Shown one piece after another: positions 18,005 to 28,254 of a stretch of 64,000 bases of DNA. Below the pieces are notes generated by a model that saw only the letters and a list, made by a program, of their open reading frames with translations, searched no databases and was not told the origin of the DNA. The stretch is taken from positions 70,270 through 134,269 of the forward strand of contig DYKB01000005.1 in the NCBI GenBank assembly GCA_020722815.1, written 5' to 3'. A program made the translations under genes and the position numbers. Every line of letters starts with the position of its first letter. Position 1 is the stretch's first letter. This stretch comes from Caldithrix sp. Its GTDB lineage: Bacteria > Zhuqueibacterota > Zhuqueibacteria > Thermofontimicrobiales > Sulfurfontimicrobiaceae.

Positions 18005-19225
18005 ATGCGAAAGATAAAGTATATATTTTTATCAGGGCGTCGAGGGATTATCGTGCTCGTCACCTTGATATTGATTTCAAACCTTTATAGTGGAGATATT
18101 CTGGATCAACTTGAAACAGAATTATCTGACTTAATTGAAATTGCAAAACCGTCAGTGGTCACCATCGCCTCTACTATCACCTACTCTTTTATTGAAAATT
18201 CAAAAATCAGCCAGATTCCCTTCTGGGATGAAGCATCCAATCGACAAACCTATCAATTTCGAAATATTGGATCGGGTTTAATTCTGGATCATGAAGGCCA
18301 TATTATTACCCGGAGCAATGCCATTCAACAAGCTGAAAATATAGAAGTTATTTTGTCAAACCAAAAACGCGCCACGGCTAGCTTTATTGGAATTGACTAT
18401 GAAACAGGCCTGGCCGTCATTCAAATCAACGAAAAAAATCTTGTTCCGGCACGGCTTGGCGATGAAACGGGCATCAAAGTCGGAAAATGGATTGCTGTGA
18501 TGGGAAATTCAATGGGCGTTTCCCCTTCGATCTCGTTGGGATTGATTAATGGCATTCGCCAGGAAAACGAGCTCATTCAATTATCCGCCTTTATTAATCC
18601 GGGGAATAGCGGGAGTCCCGTTTTTAATATTAAAGGGGAAGTCCTGGGTATCGTTGCCGCACGTATCAATGCTGGAGAAGTTCAGTTAGGTTCACAATAC
18701 GAAACACAGCTTTCTGAGGGTGGAATAGCTTACCCCATCACCCTCATAAAAAGAATTGTCAAACGGCTGATCGATGAGAAGACGAAAAAGAAAGCCTGGT
18801 TTGGAATTTCCACTACCGAAGTACCGGGTGATAAAAAGGGAGTGCTTATCACTTCTATTATTTTGGATAGCCCGGCCTATAAGGCCGGATTAAAAGCCGA
18901 TGATCTGGTAACCCAGGTGAATGGAAACTCCATTCAAAATCCAATGGAATTAATTCACATGATGGAACAGGCACAGCCGGGTTCGAGTTTTGAAATTACA
19001 ATTGAACGTAATCAAAAACGCCATAATTTTACTGTCGTGCTGGAAGAAAAACCACCACAAATTGCTACACTGACCTCAATTGTTTCCACCACGTATATGT
19101 CGAGTTCATCCCTGACAGCAACCGTTCCGGGAAGTTTTCAACCCAAGGAAAGTGAATTGGTATATTCACGTCTCAAACAGTTGGAAGAAGAAGTAGCTGA
19201 ATTAAAGGCTCAATTAAAGCGCTAA
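18005..19225 (+). CDS. HtrA-like membrane-anchored pseudo-protease with PDZ domain
   Basis: 407 residues from ATG 18005; a TTG start at 17966 would add 13 residues. One membrane helix (about 16-28) is followed by a trypsin-like HtrA domain, a PDZ domain (about 260-350) and a C-terminal coiled coil. HtrA proteases use His, Asp and Ser. Here the Ser segment is present (NPGNSGSPVF, S202), but the position of the His (usual TNNHV) reads TRSNA (N105), and that of the Asp (usual TDLAV) reads TGLAV (G135). Two of three catalytic residues are thus missing and the protein is unlikely to cut peptide bonds. Placed after an ECF sigma and its anti-sigma, it may sense or bind unfolded envelope proteins. 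It faces the aldo/keto reductase gene tail to tail. Confidence 0.88.
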   Translation: MRKIKYIFLSGRRGIIVLVTLILISNLYSGDILDQLETELSDLIEIAKPSVVTIASTITYSFIENSKISQIPFWDEASNRQTYQFRNIGSGLILDHEGHIITRSNAIQQAENIEVILSNQKRATASFIGIDYETGLAVIQINEKNLVPARLGDETGIKVGKWIAVMGNSMGVSPSISLGLINGIRQENELIQLSAFINPGNSGSPVFNIKGEVLGIVAARINAGEVQLGSQYETQLSEGGIAYPITLIKRIVKRLIDEKTKKKAWFGISTTEVPGDKKGVLITSIILDSPAYKAGLKADDLVTQVNGNSIQNPMELIHMMEQAQPGSSFEITIERNQKRHNFTVVLEEKPPQIATLTSIVSTTYMSSSSLTATVPGSFQPKESELVYSRLKQLEEEVAELKAQLKR

Positions 19226-19226
19226 T

Positions 19227-20153
19227 TTAATTCATATTCAATAATAATTCGATTTGTGCCAATTCTTCCTGGCTAATTGACCAATTCAGCGCTTTTATGT
19301 TTTCATCCAGTTCACTCACACAGGTGCATTCCTGAACAATAGTGGTGATGGCCGGATGAGAAATCACCCAGGCTATTGCCAACTGACTTAATTTACGATT
19401 CCGAATTGCAGCAAAGTGTCTTAACCGTTCAATTACTTTGATCAGTCGCGGTGAATTTTCACCATTGAATAAGGGATCGTGATTCAATGAGTTCTCAACA
19501 TGCGGTTCATGCTGAAAATCTTTTTCACTCATTAATCCTTTCACCAGGGGATTATAAGCAATTAATCCAATGTTTTCTTTATAACAATGCGGGATAATTT
19601 GAACCTCATATTCACGCTTGAGAAGGTTGAGTGGAATTTGTTCAGCAATTATCCGACTGAATTTGCAACTGGCTTTTAATTGTTGAAGGTCAAAGTTTGA
19701 GACACCAACATATCGAATTTTACCATCTTCAATACACCGATTCAACGCCTCAAATGTTTCGGAAAAGTTCGTGTTATAGTCTGGCCAATGCGCCTGATAT
19801 AAATCAATTGTATCGACTTTTAATCGCCGCAAACTTTCTTCAATTTCGCTTTTTATATGCTCCTTACTCAGATCAATCACAAATTTTTTGTTGATATATC
19901 GTATGCCAACTTTGGCGGATAAATACACATTTTTACGATGATTTTCCAAAGCTTTTCCCAGGAGCCGCTCAGCATATCCATCCTGAGACCAACTGGAAGT
20001 GTCGAAAAAATTAATTCCCAAATCCAGTGCCTTATGGATAGTCGATATAATACTTTTTTCATCACGAATTCCTGCATTGGCATCAAGCAAATTGCATCCT
20101 AATGTAAATCGCGAAACTGTCAAATCGCTTGAACCCAGTCGCTGATACTCCAT
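19227..20153 (-). CDS. Aldo/keto reductase
   Basis: 308 residues, an (alpha/beta)8 NADPH-dependent reductase. The start at 20153 (MEYQRLGSSDLTVSRFTLGC) has GGAG upstream; a TTG start 11 codons earlier is less likely. Of the catalytic tetrad, D51 (FFDTSS), K81 (LSAKVG) and H122 (QAHWPD) are seen. The Tyr usually five residues after the Asp is Ser56; Y60 lies four residues further on. Either the loop is shifted or activity is altered. The substrate is unknown. The signature VGVSNF and the C-terminal cofactor region are present. Confidence 0.9.
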   Translation of the reverse strand: MEYQRLGSSDLTVSRFTLGCNLLDANAGIRDEKSIISTIHKALDLGINFFDTSSWSQDGYAERLLGKALENHRKNVYLSAKVGIRYINKKFVIDLSKEHIKSEIEESLRRLKVDTIDLYQAHWPDYNTNFSETFEALNRCIEDGKIRYVGVSNFDLQQLKASCKFSRIIAEQIPLNLLKREYEVQIIPHCYKENIGLIAYNPLVKGLMSEKDFQHEPHVENSLNHDPLFNGENSPRLIKVIERLRHFAAIRNRKLSQLAIAWVISHPAITTIVQECTCVSELDENIKALNWSISQEELAQIELLLNMN

Positions 20154-20625
20154 CTTCTTTTCTCCTGCGAAATAATAGTTTTTCAATTTGAACTCATAAT
20201 TCTAAGAAGCACACTTTTGCAAATGGTATTCCAAAGAATTGCATAACAAAAAGTTGATGTAACAAGCCTATCCTCCTGGAGGGAAAAATTTATGATAATA
20301 TCGGATTTAGATTTATTGAAATAAAAAATGCTGTTATTATCAATAAAATCAAAATGTTGACAGGAATCATTGTAACCAGATTAACGAACAAAATCGAAGA
20401 GATCGGAAGCTAAAAATCAATTACTATTTTGAAATTAATAACTTAAGTGAAAATTTATGTTTAAGTCCGGACAGTCTTATTCACAAATGTAATTCATTAC
20501 TTTAGTCTTTTAAGTGGGGGGGGGTTAGATTTTAAGAAAAACGATCCTCAGCAGGAAAATTTTTGGACTATCGGTGAGATTTATTTTTATAACAAACGTT
20601 AATTCAACACAAAAAATTATCAATT
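20154..20625. other. 472-bp intergenic region, nothing recognised
   Basis: Between two minus-strand genes. AT-rich, with a run of nine G at about 20516-20524. No open frame, terminator or repeat that I could support. Confidence 0.35.
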
Positions 20626-22074
20626 TCACTTGAGATACTCAATCTCAAAATTCCAATTCCATTTGTCGAAGTAGAGATTGCCACCTTCCCATTCAACTTC
20701 ACCCCGCTGAAAATCGATTGTTTCTGATCGGGGAAACATTTTGGCCGGAAAAAGCGATTGCGAATAATCATCATTCACAATCCAGCGATAAGCATCCGTA
20801 TTGCCAAAACAAAACCATTGAACGGCTTCGATCTTCGAATTTCGAATACCATAAGAAGCATCAACCGGTAACCAGCCATAAGGCTCAAAATACATCTCCG
20901 CCCAATCGTGCATATTTTCACCATTTGGTTCGAGGGTAAAACCAGATTGCCATTTAGTCGGGATGCCAGCAATGCGGCACAAAGTCATAAAAAGCATCGT
21001 TTGGATGCCACAATCACCATGCTTATTTTCAAAAGCATAATGACTCAGATTTTCGATGGTTGAATACTCCCTGGCCGAAGCCCAGGGGATATTATTATCG
21101 ACCCATTTAAATATTTTTTTGGCCTTAAGGTATGGATTTTTTTCTAGTCCAACAATCGACTCGGCTAATTTTCGCAAATCATCGGTGAATACAATATGGG
21201 GAGGTCTTTCAACTAAATATGGTGACATTTTTTCCAAATTTTGATAGGTTTTAATCCGGTCCGGTTCAATGACCTCATAGCGGGCTTGGCGCACCATCTC
21301 AAAAACCAGTTTAAATTGGGTTGAAGTGCCTCTAATTGCTTTCTTTTCAAAATAGATGGTTCGTTGCAGAAAATTTTGATTACCTGCCAATAGATAAAAA
21401 TCCGGATCAGTGGTGATAATTTTGATCCCGGTCTGAAGTTCGTCAATTTCACGTGGAAATGGTAGCCAGCATCGAATCACTTTGTCTGAAGGAACAACAT
21501 CAGGTTTAACAGTAAGGGTATACGTGATACGAAACTTTTTGGGTGAAAAATAAAGTTTCTTTGAATCTTTTGCTTCCGCGACAATGTCGGCAAGATATTT
21601 TTCATACGTGAAACCAGTCTGTTCCAAAGGCTGTTGCTGTGTTAATTTTTCAACAGCGATTTTACGCGCGTTGGCCAGTTTATTGATACGAAATAAATTA
21701 TTCGGGGCATATTTGAAATATTTCTTTTCACCATCGATTCTCATTGCTTCCAATGATTTTTCATTTTCCCATTGCGTCAAATCATTTGAACTTACTTCAG
21801 GGATAAATTGTTGAATATAGGGAATAATATCATTCCTGGTTTGGGTGAAATCGAGCTTAATCCGGTCCAGTCGTTCAATTTCGAATTCCATTTCCAGACG
21901 GATATCATCCGAAATGGCTGAATTCGTGGCAATTTCAAAACGTAACAATTTCTGAGCGGCTGAAAATTCTCCGGTATCAATCAATCGTTGAATTTCGGCT
22001 GGGATTTTGCTCCAAACTGGATTATGAATAACCGTAATTATCAAAAAGAGAAATACAATAAAAATTATTCGCAT
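20626..22074 (-). CDS. Secreted transglutaminase-like protein
   Basis: 482 residues from the ATG at 22072-22074, where a signal peptide (MRIIFIVFLFLIITVIHNPV) begins and AGGA stands seven bases upstream; an ATG 12 codons earlier is possible. The C-terminal part is a transglutaminase-like fold of the cysteine-protease type: Cys355 in KHGDCGIQTMLF, His389 in NMHDWAEMYF and Asp405 in WLPVDASYG. Such domains act as peptidases or amidases more often than as cross-linkers. The N-terminal 170 residues have no known domain. It is divergent from the VIT/VWA gene. Confidence 0.87.
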   Translation of the reverse strand: MRIIFIVFLFLIITVIHNPVWSKIPAEIQRLIDTGEFSAAQKLLRFEIATNSAISDDIRLEMEFEIERLDRIKLDFTQTRNDIIPYIQQFIPEVSSNDLTQWENEKSLEAMRIDGEKKYFKYAPNNLFRINKLANARKIAVEKLTQQQPLEQTGFTYEKYLADIVAEAKDSKKLYFSPKKFRITYTLTVKPDVVPSDKVIRCWLPFPREIDELQTGIKIITTDPDFYLLAGNQNFLQRTIYFEKKAIRGTSTQFKLVFEMVRQARYEVIEPDRIKTYQNLEKMSPYLVERPPHIVFTDDLRKLAESIVGLEKNPYLKAKKIFKWVDNNIPWASAREYSTIENLSHYAFENKHGDCGIQTMLFMTLCRIAGIPTKWQSGFTLEPNGENMHDWAEMYFEPYGWLPVDASYGIRNSKIEAVQWFCFGNTDAYRWIVNDDYSQSLFPAKMFPRSETIDFQRGEVEWEGGNLYFDKWNWNFEIEYLK

Positions 22075-22256
22075 CGCCTGATCCTGTATAATTATGTCAT
22101 GAATGGCCATTTTTTATTTTACGTTTATTATCAAGACATCAATTTATTTGGTTGAAATATATTTAATCAAACCAAAATTGTCAAGAGAAATTCAGGAAGA
22201 TTATCGCAATTTTCTTGTTTCACGACATCGTTACATGGGAAAATACTGGAGGAATT

Positions 22257-24287
22257 ATGAAAATTAAATTTTTGATCATTGGAATATTACTTCCAGTTCT
22301 GGGATTTACAGATGGTGTCTTAAAAGTGATGAATTTACCATACACCTATTTGCCCTTAAAATCCGTGGAAGTCACTTCAAAGGTAGAATATCAAGTTGCC
22401 GAAACGGTAACGCGACAGACTTTTTATAATGATACCGGCCTGAATGTCAAATTAAAATATGGTTTTCCCCTGGATCGCCAGGCGACTGTTACTGGTGTGC
22501 GATGGTTGAAAGCGGGAATCTGGTATCAGGGTAAAATTTTCGAGCGCCCACAGGACACCACCGCTGTTAACCCCGGTGGTCTTCAGGACCGGCAATTTCT
22601 GGATTATATGGGAGATAATCCATTCTATATTACATTTCGTGATAGCCTGGCGAATAACCAACAAATATCAATTGAATTGACATATATCGAGTTATTAGAA
22701 TATGATTCCCGGCAAATTTATTATCGCTACCCGCTGGATTTAAAACATCTGATAAGTAACAAGTTAGACAGGTTTCAAATATCAATTATATTAAAATCTG
22801 CTTTATCAATTTTAAATCCAGCCAGCCCTTCTCATCCCGACTGTCAAATTTTTTCCATCGACAATTCAATCCATGTTACTTATGATAAAAATCAGATTTT
22901 ACCTGACAGCGATTTTATTCTAAAGTATGGAACGGCATACGAATCTTTGAATATGTTTTCATTTTCACATTTTCCGGAACCTGATTCCGGGTATTTGTTA
23001 ATGCTTTTTGAACCACCGGTGGCTGAAAATCCTGCCAGTCATGATCCGGTGGCTGTGCTTTTCGTACTGGATATTTCAGGTAGTATGGCAGGAATCAAGT
23101 TAGATCAGGCAAAATCGATAATTAATAAAGCCCTGTTGTGTCTTTTGCCTCAGGACTATATCAATATCATTGTTTTTAATGAAGATGTCAAATTTTTTCA
23201 AGTAGCCCCCGTTCCCAATACCCTGGCAAATACGCTGGCTGCACAGAATTTTATAAACGAATTGGGGGGGACGGGTAAAACTGAATTAAATAGTGCATTA
23301 AACTACGCTTTACAACAAAAAACACCCGATTCAATCCATCCGGTCATCATTTTAATTTCAGATGGCCAGATTGAAGGCCAATTGGGCCAAATAAATAACT
23401 TACAAAAAATTCCCATTTTTGCATGGGGAGTCGGACAAACGATTGATCGCTTGTTGCTCACCAAAATTGCCCAGGAAAATGGCGGATTCGTGGAAATTCC
23501 ACGAAAAGATAATTTTGACCGGTCAATCGAATCTTTTTTTACCAAGATTTGTCATCCATTCCTCACTGATATTAACCTGGAATTTAGTGGTACAACACTC
23601 GACGAAATTTATCCCACCCGGTTTTTAAATTTATTCGCCGGTGAACAATTAGCAATTACCGCCCGCTCCCCGTCAAAATCAAAGTCAGGCGTTAAGCTGA
23701 GCGGCATCCAGAATGGCCAGATAAAATCCTGGGATTTTACCAATGAGCCTGTAGCTGATTCAACTGCTTTTGCTTTTGTGCCACCGCTATGGGCCAAAAT
23801 GAAAATTGATGATTTATTAATCCAATTGCGTGATTATGCGTTGCATACAGCGGAAGCAAAAAGAATTATTAATAAAATTGTATATCTGGGATTAAAGTAC
23901 GGCATTATCACCCCTTACACCAGCTATATTGATGAAGAAACCGCCACAGTTATCGAAGATGACTCTGATTTTGATATACCAGTTCGTCCCCATCTTCCGG
24001 CAGAATGCCGATTGGAACAAAATTTTCCCAATCCATTTAACGCCGAAACAAGTATTAAATTCACCATATTTCAGTATACAAACGCTCAATTTGCACACAT
24101 CACCATCTATGATCTATTGGGTAAAAGAATTATGAGCTTTCGCATTCCAGTTAATGGAGTTGGAAATTACCAGATAAAATGGGATGGCTTAAATGAAATC
24201 GGTCAGCCAGTTCCAACAGGTGTCTATTTCTATCGTCTGCAAATCGGAAGGACCGTTTGGCAGCGTAAATTATTATTACTCAAATAA
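22257..24287 (+). CDS. VIT and VWA domain protein with type IX-like sorting domain
   Basis: 676 residues. The ATG at 22257 has GGAGG four bases upstream and starts the signal peptide MKIKFLIIGILLPVLGFTDG. A VIT domain (about 20-150) is followed by a von Willebrand A domain with a full MIDAS (VLDISGSM, D272-x-S-x-S276). The last 90 residues, beginning LEQNFPNPFNAETSIKF and ending in KLLLLK, are the sorting domain typical of type IX secretion cargo in the FCB group. It is probably exported to the cell surface, where VWA domains bind proteins or ligands through a metal ion. Confidence 0.9.
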   Translation: MKIKFLIIGILLPVLGFTDGVLKVMNLPYTYLPLKSVEVTSKVEYQVAETVTRQTFYNDTGLNVKLKYGFPLDRQATVTGVRWLKAGIWYQGKIFERPQDTTAVNPGGLQDRQFLDYMGDNPFYITFRDSLANNQQISIELTYIELLEYDSRQIYYRYPLDLKHLISNKLDRFQISIILKSALSILNPASPSHPDCQIFSIDNSIHVTYDKNQILPDSDFILKYGTAYESLNMFSFSHFPEPDSGYLLMLFEPPVAENPASHDPVAVLFVLDISGSMAGIKLDQAKSIINKALLCLLPQDYINIIVFNEDVKFFQVAPVPNTLANTLAAQNFINELGGTGKTELNSALNYALQQKTPDSIHPVIILISDGQIEGQLGQINNLQKIPIFAWGVGQTIDRLLLTKIAQENGGFVEIPRKDNFDRSIESFFTKICHPFLTDINLEFSGTTLDEIYPTRFLNLFAGEQLAITARSPSKSKSGVKLSGIQNGQIKSWDFTNEPVADSTAFAFVPPLWAKMKIDDLLIQLRDYALHTAEAKRIINKIVYLGLKYGIITPYTSYIDEETATVIEDDSDFDIPVRPHLPAECRLEQNFPNPFNAETSIKFTIFQYTNAQFAHITIYDLLGKRIMSFRIPVNGVGNYQIKWDGLNEIGQPVPTGVYFYRLQIGRTVWQRKLLLLK

Positions 24288-24429
24288 AATTTTACACGTT
24301 CAGAAGGCCGAACAAATCACCTTTCAAGCACCCCTTTACTATTTAAAAATTTAAAAAATGATTTGACATTTTGATGAAATTCATTTATATTATGCCATCA
24401 TTTACTTTACAACGTAAGTCACAAGGTAA

Positions 24430-24572
24430 CCGTTCACAGGGGGGATTGACGCTGTCATTACCGCATGTTTTTGTCGGGAATACATACACCTTACGACAAA
24501 TGGATGCCCGATAATCCATTAGCTAAGGGACGGACATGACAAAAGCCTTTATTTTATTGCACCTGTGAACGG
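24430..24572. repeat. Foldback repeat, family A copy 1
   Basis: Perfect 11-base inverted ends CCGTTCACAGG (24430-24440) and CCTGTGAACGG (24562-24572). Inner sequence includes CTGTCATTACCGCATGTTTT, GTCGGGAATAC, CAAATGGATGCCCGAT and GGACATGACA. It aligns over its whole length with the reverse complement of the element at 29624-29761. No coding frame. It fills most of the gap between the VIT/VWA gene and tex. Confidence 0.8.
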
Positions 24573-24760
24573 ACACGTCACAATTTTGATAACACAAGTA
24601 ATTTCAACCAATTATGCAATAAATATATCTATGACAACTGCCAATTTCAATCAGGATAAATGCTGGCCGTAATTGCCATCTGTATACCATCTTAAATTTA
24701 ATTTTAAAAATTACGTTGGATCAATTTATAGAGCGGGTTAAATAATTTAAGGAGTAAGAG

Positions 24761-26926
24761 TTGGACGATTTACAAATGATGATTTTGATCGCCGAAGAAT
24801 TGAATCTGCGGTTGATAAATGTCAAAAATACCATTGAATTGCTGGATTCCGATAATACGGTTCCCTTCATCGCGCGATACCGGAAAGAAATGACGGGGAG
24901 TATGGATGAAGAGCGCATCCGTGCTATTGAAGATCGAATCCATTATCTGCGAAATCTGGAAGAGCGGAAACAGGCTGTTTTAAAAAGCATTGAAGAACAG
25001 GGCAAATTGACGCCGGAACTGGCCGAAAAAATCAATGCCGCCACCAAACTGCAGGAAGTGGAAGATTTATACTTACCCTATAAGCCCAAAAAACGGACTC
25101 GCGCAACGATTGCCAAAGAACAGGGACTGGAACCGCTGGCCATGCTTATTTTGGCCCAACAAACAGAAACTGGCGATCCGTTGGAATATGCGGCGCCATA
25201 TATAAATGAAGAGAAAGGGGTAACAACGGCGGTAAAAGCGTTGGCAGGTGCCCGCGACATAGTGGCCGAAACCGTCTCCGATGATGCCGAAGTTCGGAAA
25301 GTCGTCCGTGAAGTTGGCCAGAAAAAAGGAATTATCGAATCGGAAGCCAAGAATCCTGATGACATAGCGGAATATCAAATGTATGCCCAATATAACGAAC
25401 CCGTTGCCAATATCCCGCCGCATCGCATTCTGGCCATTAATCGTGGCGAACGGGAAGACAAGCTGCGAGTAAAAATCGCCATGCCAGATAGTGAAGTGCA
25501 GACCGAAATCCAGAAAATGTATATTAAAAATCCACGTTCAATTTTTACGGATGATTTTCAAAAAGCCATTATTGATGCTTACGATCGGCTCATTTTTCCC
25601 GCCATCGAACGTGAACTTCGTTCGGAACTCACCGCTAAAGCCGATGAACATGCAATCGAGGTGTTTGCAAAAAATACTGCCAACTTGTTGATGAGTCCAC
25701 CGATTCGTGACAAGGTCATTATGGGAATCGATCCCGGCTTTAGAACCGGTTGCAAAGTGGCCGTAATTGATTCGACTGGAAAATACCTGGAAGGAATGAC
25801 GATTTATCCTCATGAACCACAGAATCAATGGGAACGCGCCAAAGCGAATGTAACTGAATTAATTGAGAAACATCAAGTTGAAATGGTGGCGATTGGGAAT
25901 GGAACCGCCAGTCGGGAGACCGAGAAATTAGTCGCCGAAATTATTGGTGAACTGGATCGAAAAGTCTATTATACAATTGTCAATGAAGCGGGTGCTTCAG
26001 TGTATTCGGCATCACCGCTGGCGAAAAAAGAATTTCCTGATCTGGAAGCGTCATTGCGAGGTAATATTTCCATCGCCCGTCGGCTAATGGATCCATTGGC
26101 CGAATTGGTGAAAATCGATCCCAAATCCATTGGGGTGGGACTTTATCAACACGATGTCAACCAAACCCAATTAGGACAAGCCCTGGATCGTGTTGTAGAA
26201 AGTTGTGTGAACCAGGTTGGGGTGGATTTGAATACGGCTTCCAGTGCACTATTAAAATATGTTTCCGGAATCAATAGTCGGGTTGCTGAAAATATCGTTC
26301 TATTTCGCGACGAGCATGGTAAATTCAGGAGCCGGGAGGAGCTCAAACAAATTAAAGGATTGGGAGATACCGCTTTTGTACAGGCGGCTGGATTTTTGCG
26401 GATCTCGGATGCCGATTTTTTCCTGGATTCGACTGCTGTTCACCCGGAATCATATACCGTTACCGAAAAATTCTTAAAAAATTTGCAATTAAGTATTGAT
26501 GCCGTTCGTGAGAATGGTTCCATCTTGCGATTAAAATTAAAAAATAATAAAAAATCATTACGTGAAATTGCCGAAGAGATTGGCGCTGGTTACGAAACAC
26601 TGTCGGATATTATCGAAAGTCTGGAAAAACCAAATCGTGATCCGCGCGATGAAATGCCGAAACCGATTCTTCGCAGTGATGTATTAAAGCTGGAAGACCT
26701 GCGCGAAGGGATGGTGTTAAAAGGAACTGTTCGAAATGTGGTCGATTTTGGTGCATTTGTGGATATTGGCGTGAAAGAAGACGGTCTGGTTCATCGTAGC
26801 CAGATGGGTAAAAAATTTGTGAAAGATCCCATGACTGTTGTCTCAGTTGGCGATGTCATCGACGTAAAAGTTCTCACTGTCGACATGACCAGAGGCCGGA
26901 TTGCGCTGTCGCTGATTATTGATTAA
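24761..26926 (+). CDS. tex: Tex family RNA-binding transcription accessory protein
   Basis: 721 residues. Starts at TTG (24761), six bases after AAGGAG; no ATG lies at this place in frame and the family begins here. Tex domains in order: N-terminal helical region with DNTVPFIARYRKEMTGSMDE, YqgF-like fold (MGIDPGFRTGCKVAVID, about 322-340), helix-hairpin-helix region (VGVDLNTASSALLKYVSGIN), and a C-terminal S1 domain (about 650-720, GMVLKGTVRNVVDFGAFVDI). It binds RNA and affects transcription and stress tolerance. Confidence 0.96.
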   Translation: MDDLQMMILIAEELNLRLINVKNTIELLDSDNTVPFIARYRKEMTGSMDEERIRAIEDRIHYLRNLEERKQAVLKSIEEQGKLTPELAEKINAATKLQEVEDLYLPYKPKKRTRATIAKEQGLEPLAMLILAQQTETGDPLEYAAPYINEEKGVTTAVKALAGARDIVAETVSDDAEVRKVVREVGQKKGIIESEAKNPDDIAEYQMYAQYNEPVANIPPHRILAINRGEREDKLRVKIAMPDSEVQTEIQKMYIKNPRSIFTDDFQKAIIDAYDRLIFPAIERELRSELTAKADEHAIEVFAKNTANLLMSPPIRDKVIMGIDPGFRTGCKVAVIDSTGKYLEGMTIYPHEPQNQWERAKANVTELIEKHQVEMVAIGNGTASRETEKLVAEIIGELDRKVYYTIVNEAGASVYSASPLAKKEFPDLEASLRGNISIARRLMDPLAELVKIDPKSIGVGLYQHDVNQTQLGQALDRVVESCVNQVGVDLNTASSALLKYVSGINSRVAENIVLFRDEHGKFRSREELKQIKGLGDTAFVQAAGFLRISDADFFLDSTAVHPESYTVTEKFLKNLQLSIDAVRENGSILRLKLKNNKKSLREIAEEIGAGYETLSDIIESLEKPNRDPRDEMPKPILRSDVLKLEDLREGMVLKGTVRNVVDFGAFVDIGVKEDGLVHRSQMGKKFVKDPMTVVSVGDVIDVKVLTVDMTRGRIALSLIID

Positions 26927-26992
26927 TGAACATGATGACGAAAAATATTAATTCAACAGCAACAATATTTTTTTATAAAGAATTGAAATTCT

Positions 26993-27019
26993 GTAGGGCA
27001 AATTGACAATTTGCCCTAC
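26993..27019. terminator. Perfect hairpin between convergent genes
   Basis: GTAGGGCAAATT, a three-base loop, then AATTTGCCCTAC: a perfect 12-bp stem between the ends of tex (+) and the OmpA-domain gene (-). It could stop transcripts from both sides, although no U-run follows. Similar GTAGGGCAAATT hairpins occur as dispersed repeats in many genomes, so it may be that instead. Confidence 0.5.
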
Positions 27020-27029
27020 CCTATATAAT

Positions 27030-28202
27030 TTATTGAACCTGCAAACGAATTCGCCGATTCAGCATTTGCCCGGTGAAAGTATGATTCTCAATCAACGCAA
27101 CCCCCTCGCTAATGCCTTTTATATCAATTCGGGTATTATCAATCCCCTTCTGAACCAGATAATTTTTCACATCCAGCGCCAGAATCTCGGCCAGTGCCTT
27201 CTGTGCCACCGGAGTTGAATCGCCTTCAATATAGCTTTCAACAAGCAGCTTTTTACCTGGATTATTTGTCAGATATTTGGCCACCCCTTTTAGAATATTC
27301 CGAACACTGGAATCCGGTAATTCTCCGGGCTGGATTTTTGAATAATTAAATAGTAACGATTCACCAAATTTGTTCAACTGATTTAAAATGGGTTCTTCCG
27401 GACAAACGGTACTGCTGTGGGATATTAACTCACCCGACCAGACTTCCAGTCCGCCTTCTTCCCGACGCCAGAAGCCCCATAAGGCATCATCCTCCTGATT
27501 TAAAATAGCCGAGACAATTCCAAATTGATTTTCCTCAGCCCAATAAAATGACAGGATTCGGTCAGTGAATGCTCCCTGAAAAACACCTTCACTATAACAT
27601 CCTGTAAGATATGGTTGACAACGATCAATATGTAATTCACCAAAAGTTGTGTTCCAGGTTCCTATCAACCTATTCGTCGCGGGCAATTGAACAAAATGAC
27701 CCCAAATTTTTACTTTTCCGAGCTGGGTATATAATTTTTGACCATAATTTGAAGTTATCTCAATCTTCAAACGACGCGCCTTGAATGGTTGAACCGCAAA
27801 TACCTGATTTGCCTTATTCTGCTCCAAAACAAAAGAAGTGATAAAAAAATAACTGGTATCCAGTCCATCCGTCGCATAAATATTAATATCCTTTGCCGCA
27901 ACACCGGGATAGGCAAGCTCTTCGACTTCTGTATCAAATTCCAGAGCTGAAATCTCAGCAGAAATCACAAATTCATAATTAAAATAATGAGGAAAGGGGG
28001 CTTTTGCATGAGAACAATAATGGCTGCTTTCAAAATCATTATCGCTTTCAAAATAAGTCTGAAAAGTATTCCAATCGGAAGAGGAAAATTCGATAATACG
28101 AGTACCATTTTCAATGCATGCTAAATTTAAAGGTTGGCATGGAAGGGAGACAGCAGAAATAAATATCAAAGGTAGAAATATTAAAAATGAGCTTTTTCGC
28201 AT
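27030..28202 (-). CDS. Secreted protein with C-terminal OmpA-like domain
   Basis: 390 residues from the ATG at 28200-28202, which starts a signal peptide (MRKSSFLIFLPLIFISAVSL) and lies after GGAG. Longer in-frame starts would overlap the preceding gene and are unlikely. The middle looks like a beta-rich ligand-binding domain (about 40-180, possibly discoidin-like) and a second beta domain. The last 90 residues resemble an OmpA/MotB peptidoglycan-binding domain: VESYIEGDSTPVAQKALAEI, DNTRIDIKGISEG and NRRIRLQVQ. It probably tethers to the cell wall in the periplasm. The function is unknown. Confidence 0.82.
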   Translation of the reverse strand: MRKSSFLIFLPLIFISAVSLPCQPLNLACIENGTRIIEFSSSDWNTFQTYFESDNDFESSHYCSHAKAPFPHYFNYEFVISAEISALEFDTEVEELAYPGVAAKDINIYATDGLDTSYFFITSFVLEQNKANQVFAVQPFKARRLKIEITSNYGQKLYTQLGKVKIWGHFVQLPATNRLIGTWNTTFGELHIDRCQPYLTGCYSEGVFQGAFTDRILSFYWAEENQFGIVSAILNQEDDALWGFWRREEGGLEVWSGELISHSSTVCPEEPILNQLNKFGESLLFNYSKIQPGELPDSSVRNILKGVAKYLTNNPGKKLLVESYIEGDSTPVAQKALAEILALDVKNYLVQKGIDNTRIDIKGISEGVALIENHTFTGQMLNRRIRLQVQ

Positions 28203-28254
28203 AAGCAATTTTCTCCAGCATTTTTTAGTACATAAACCGTATTGGACAAAATCT

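Noticed and set aside
20516..20524. Run of nine G as a phase-variable switch
   Set aside because: It lies about 100 bases downstream of a gene end and not in a promoter or coding frame.
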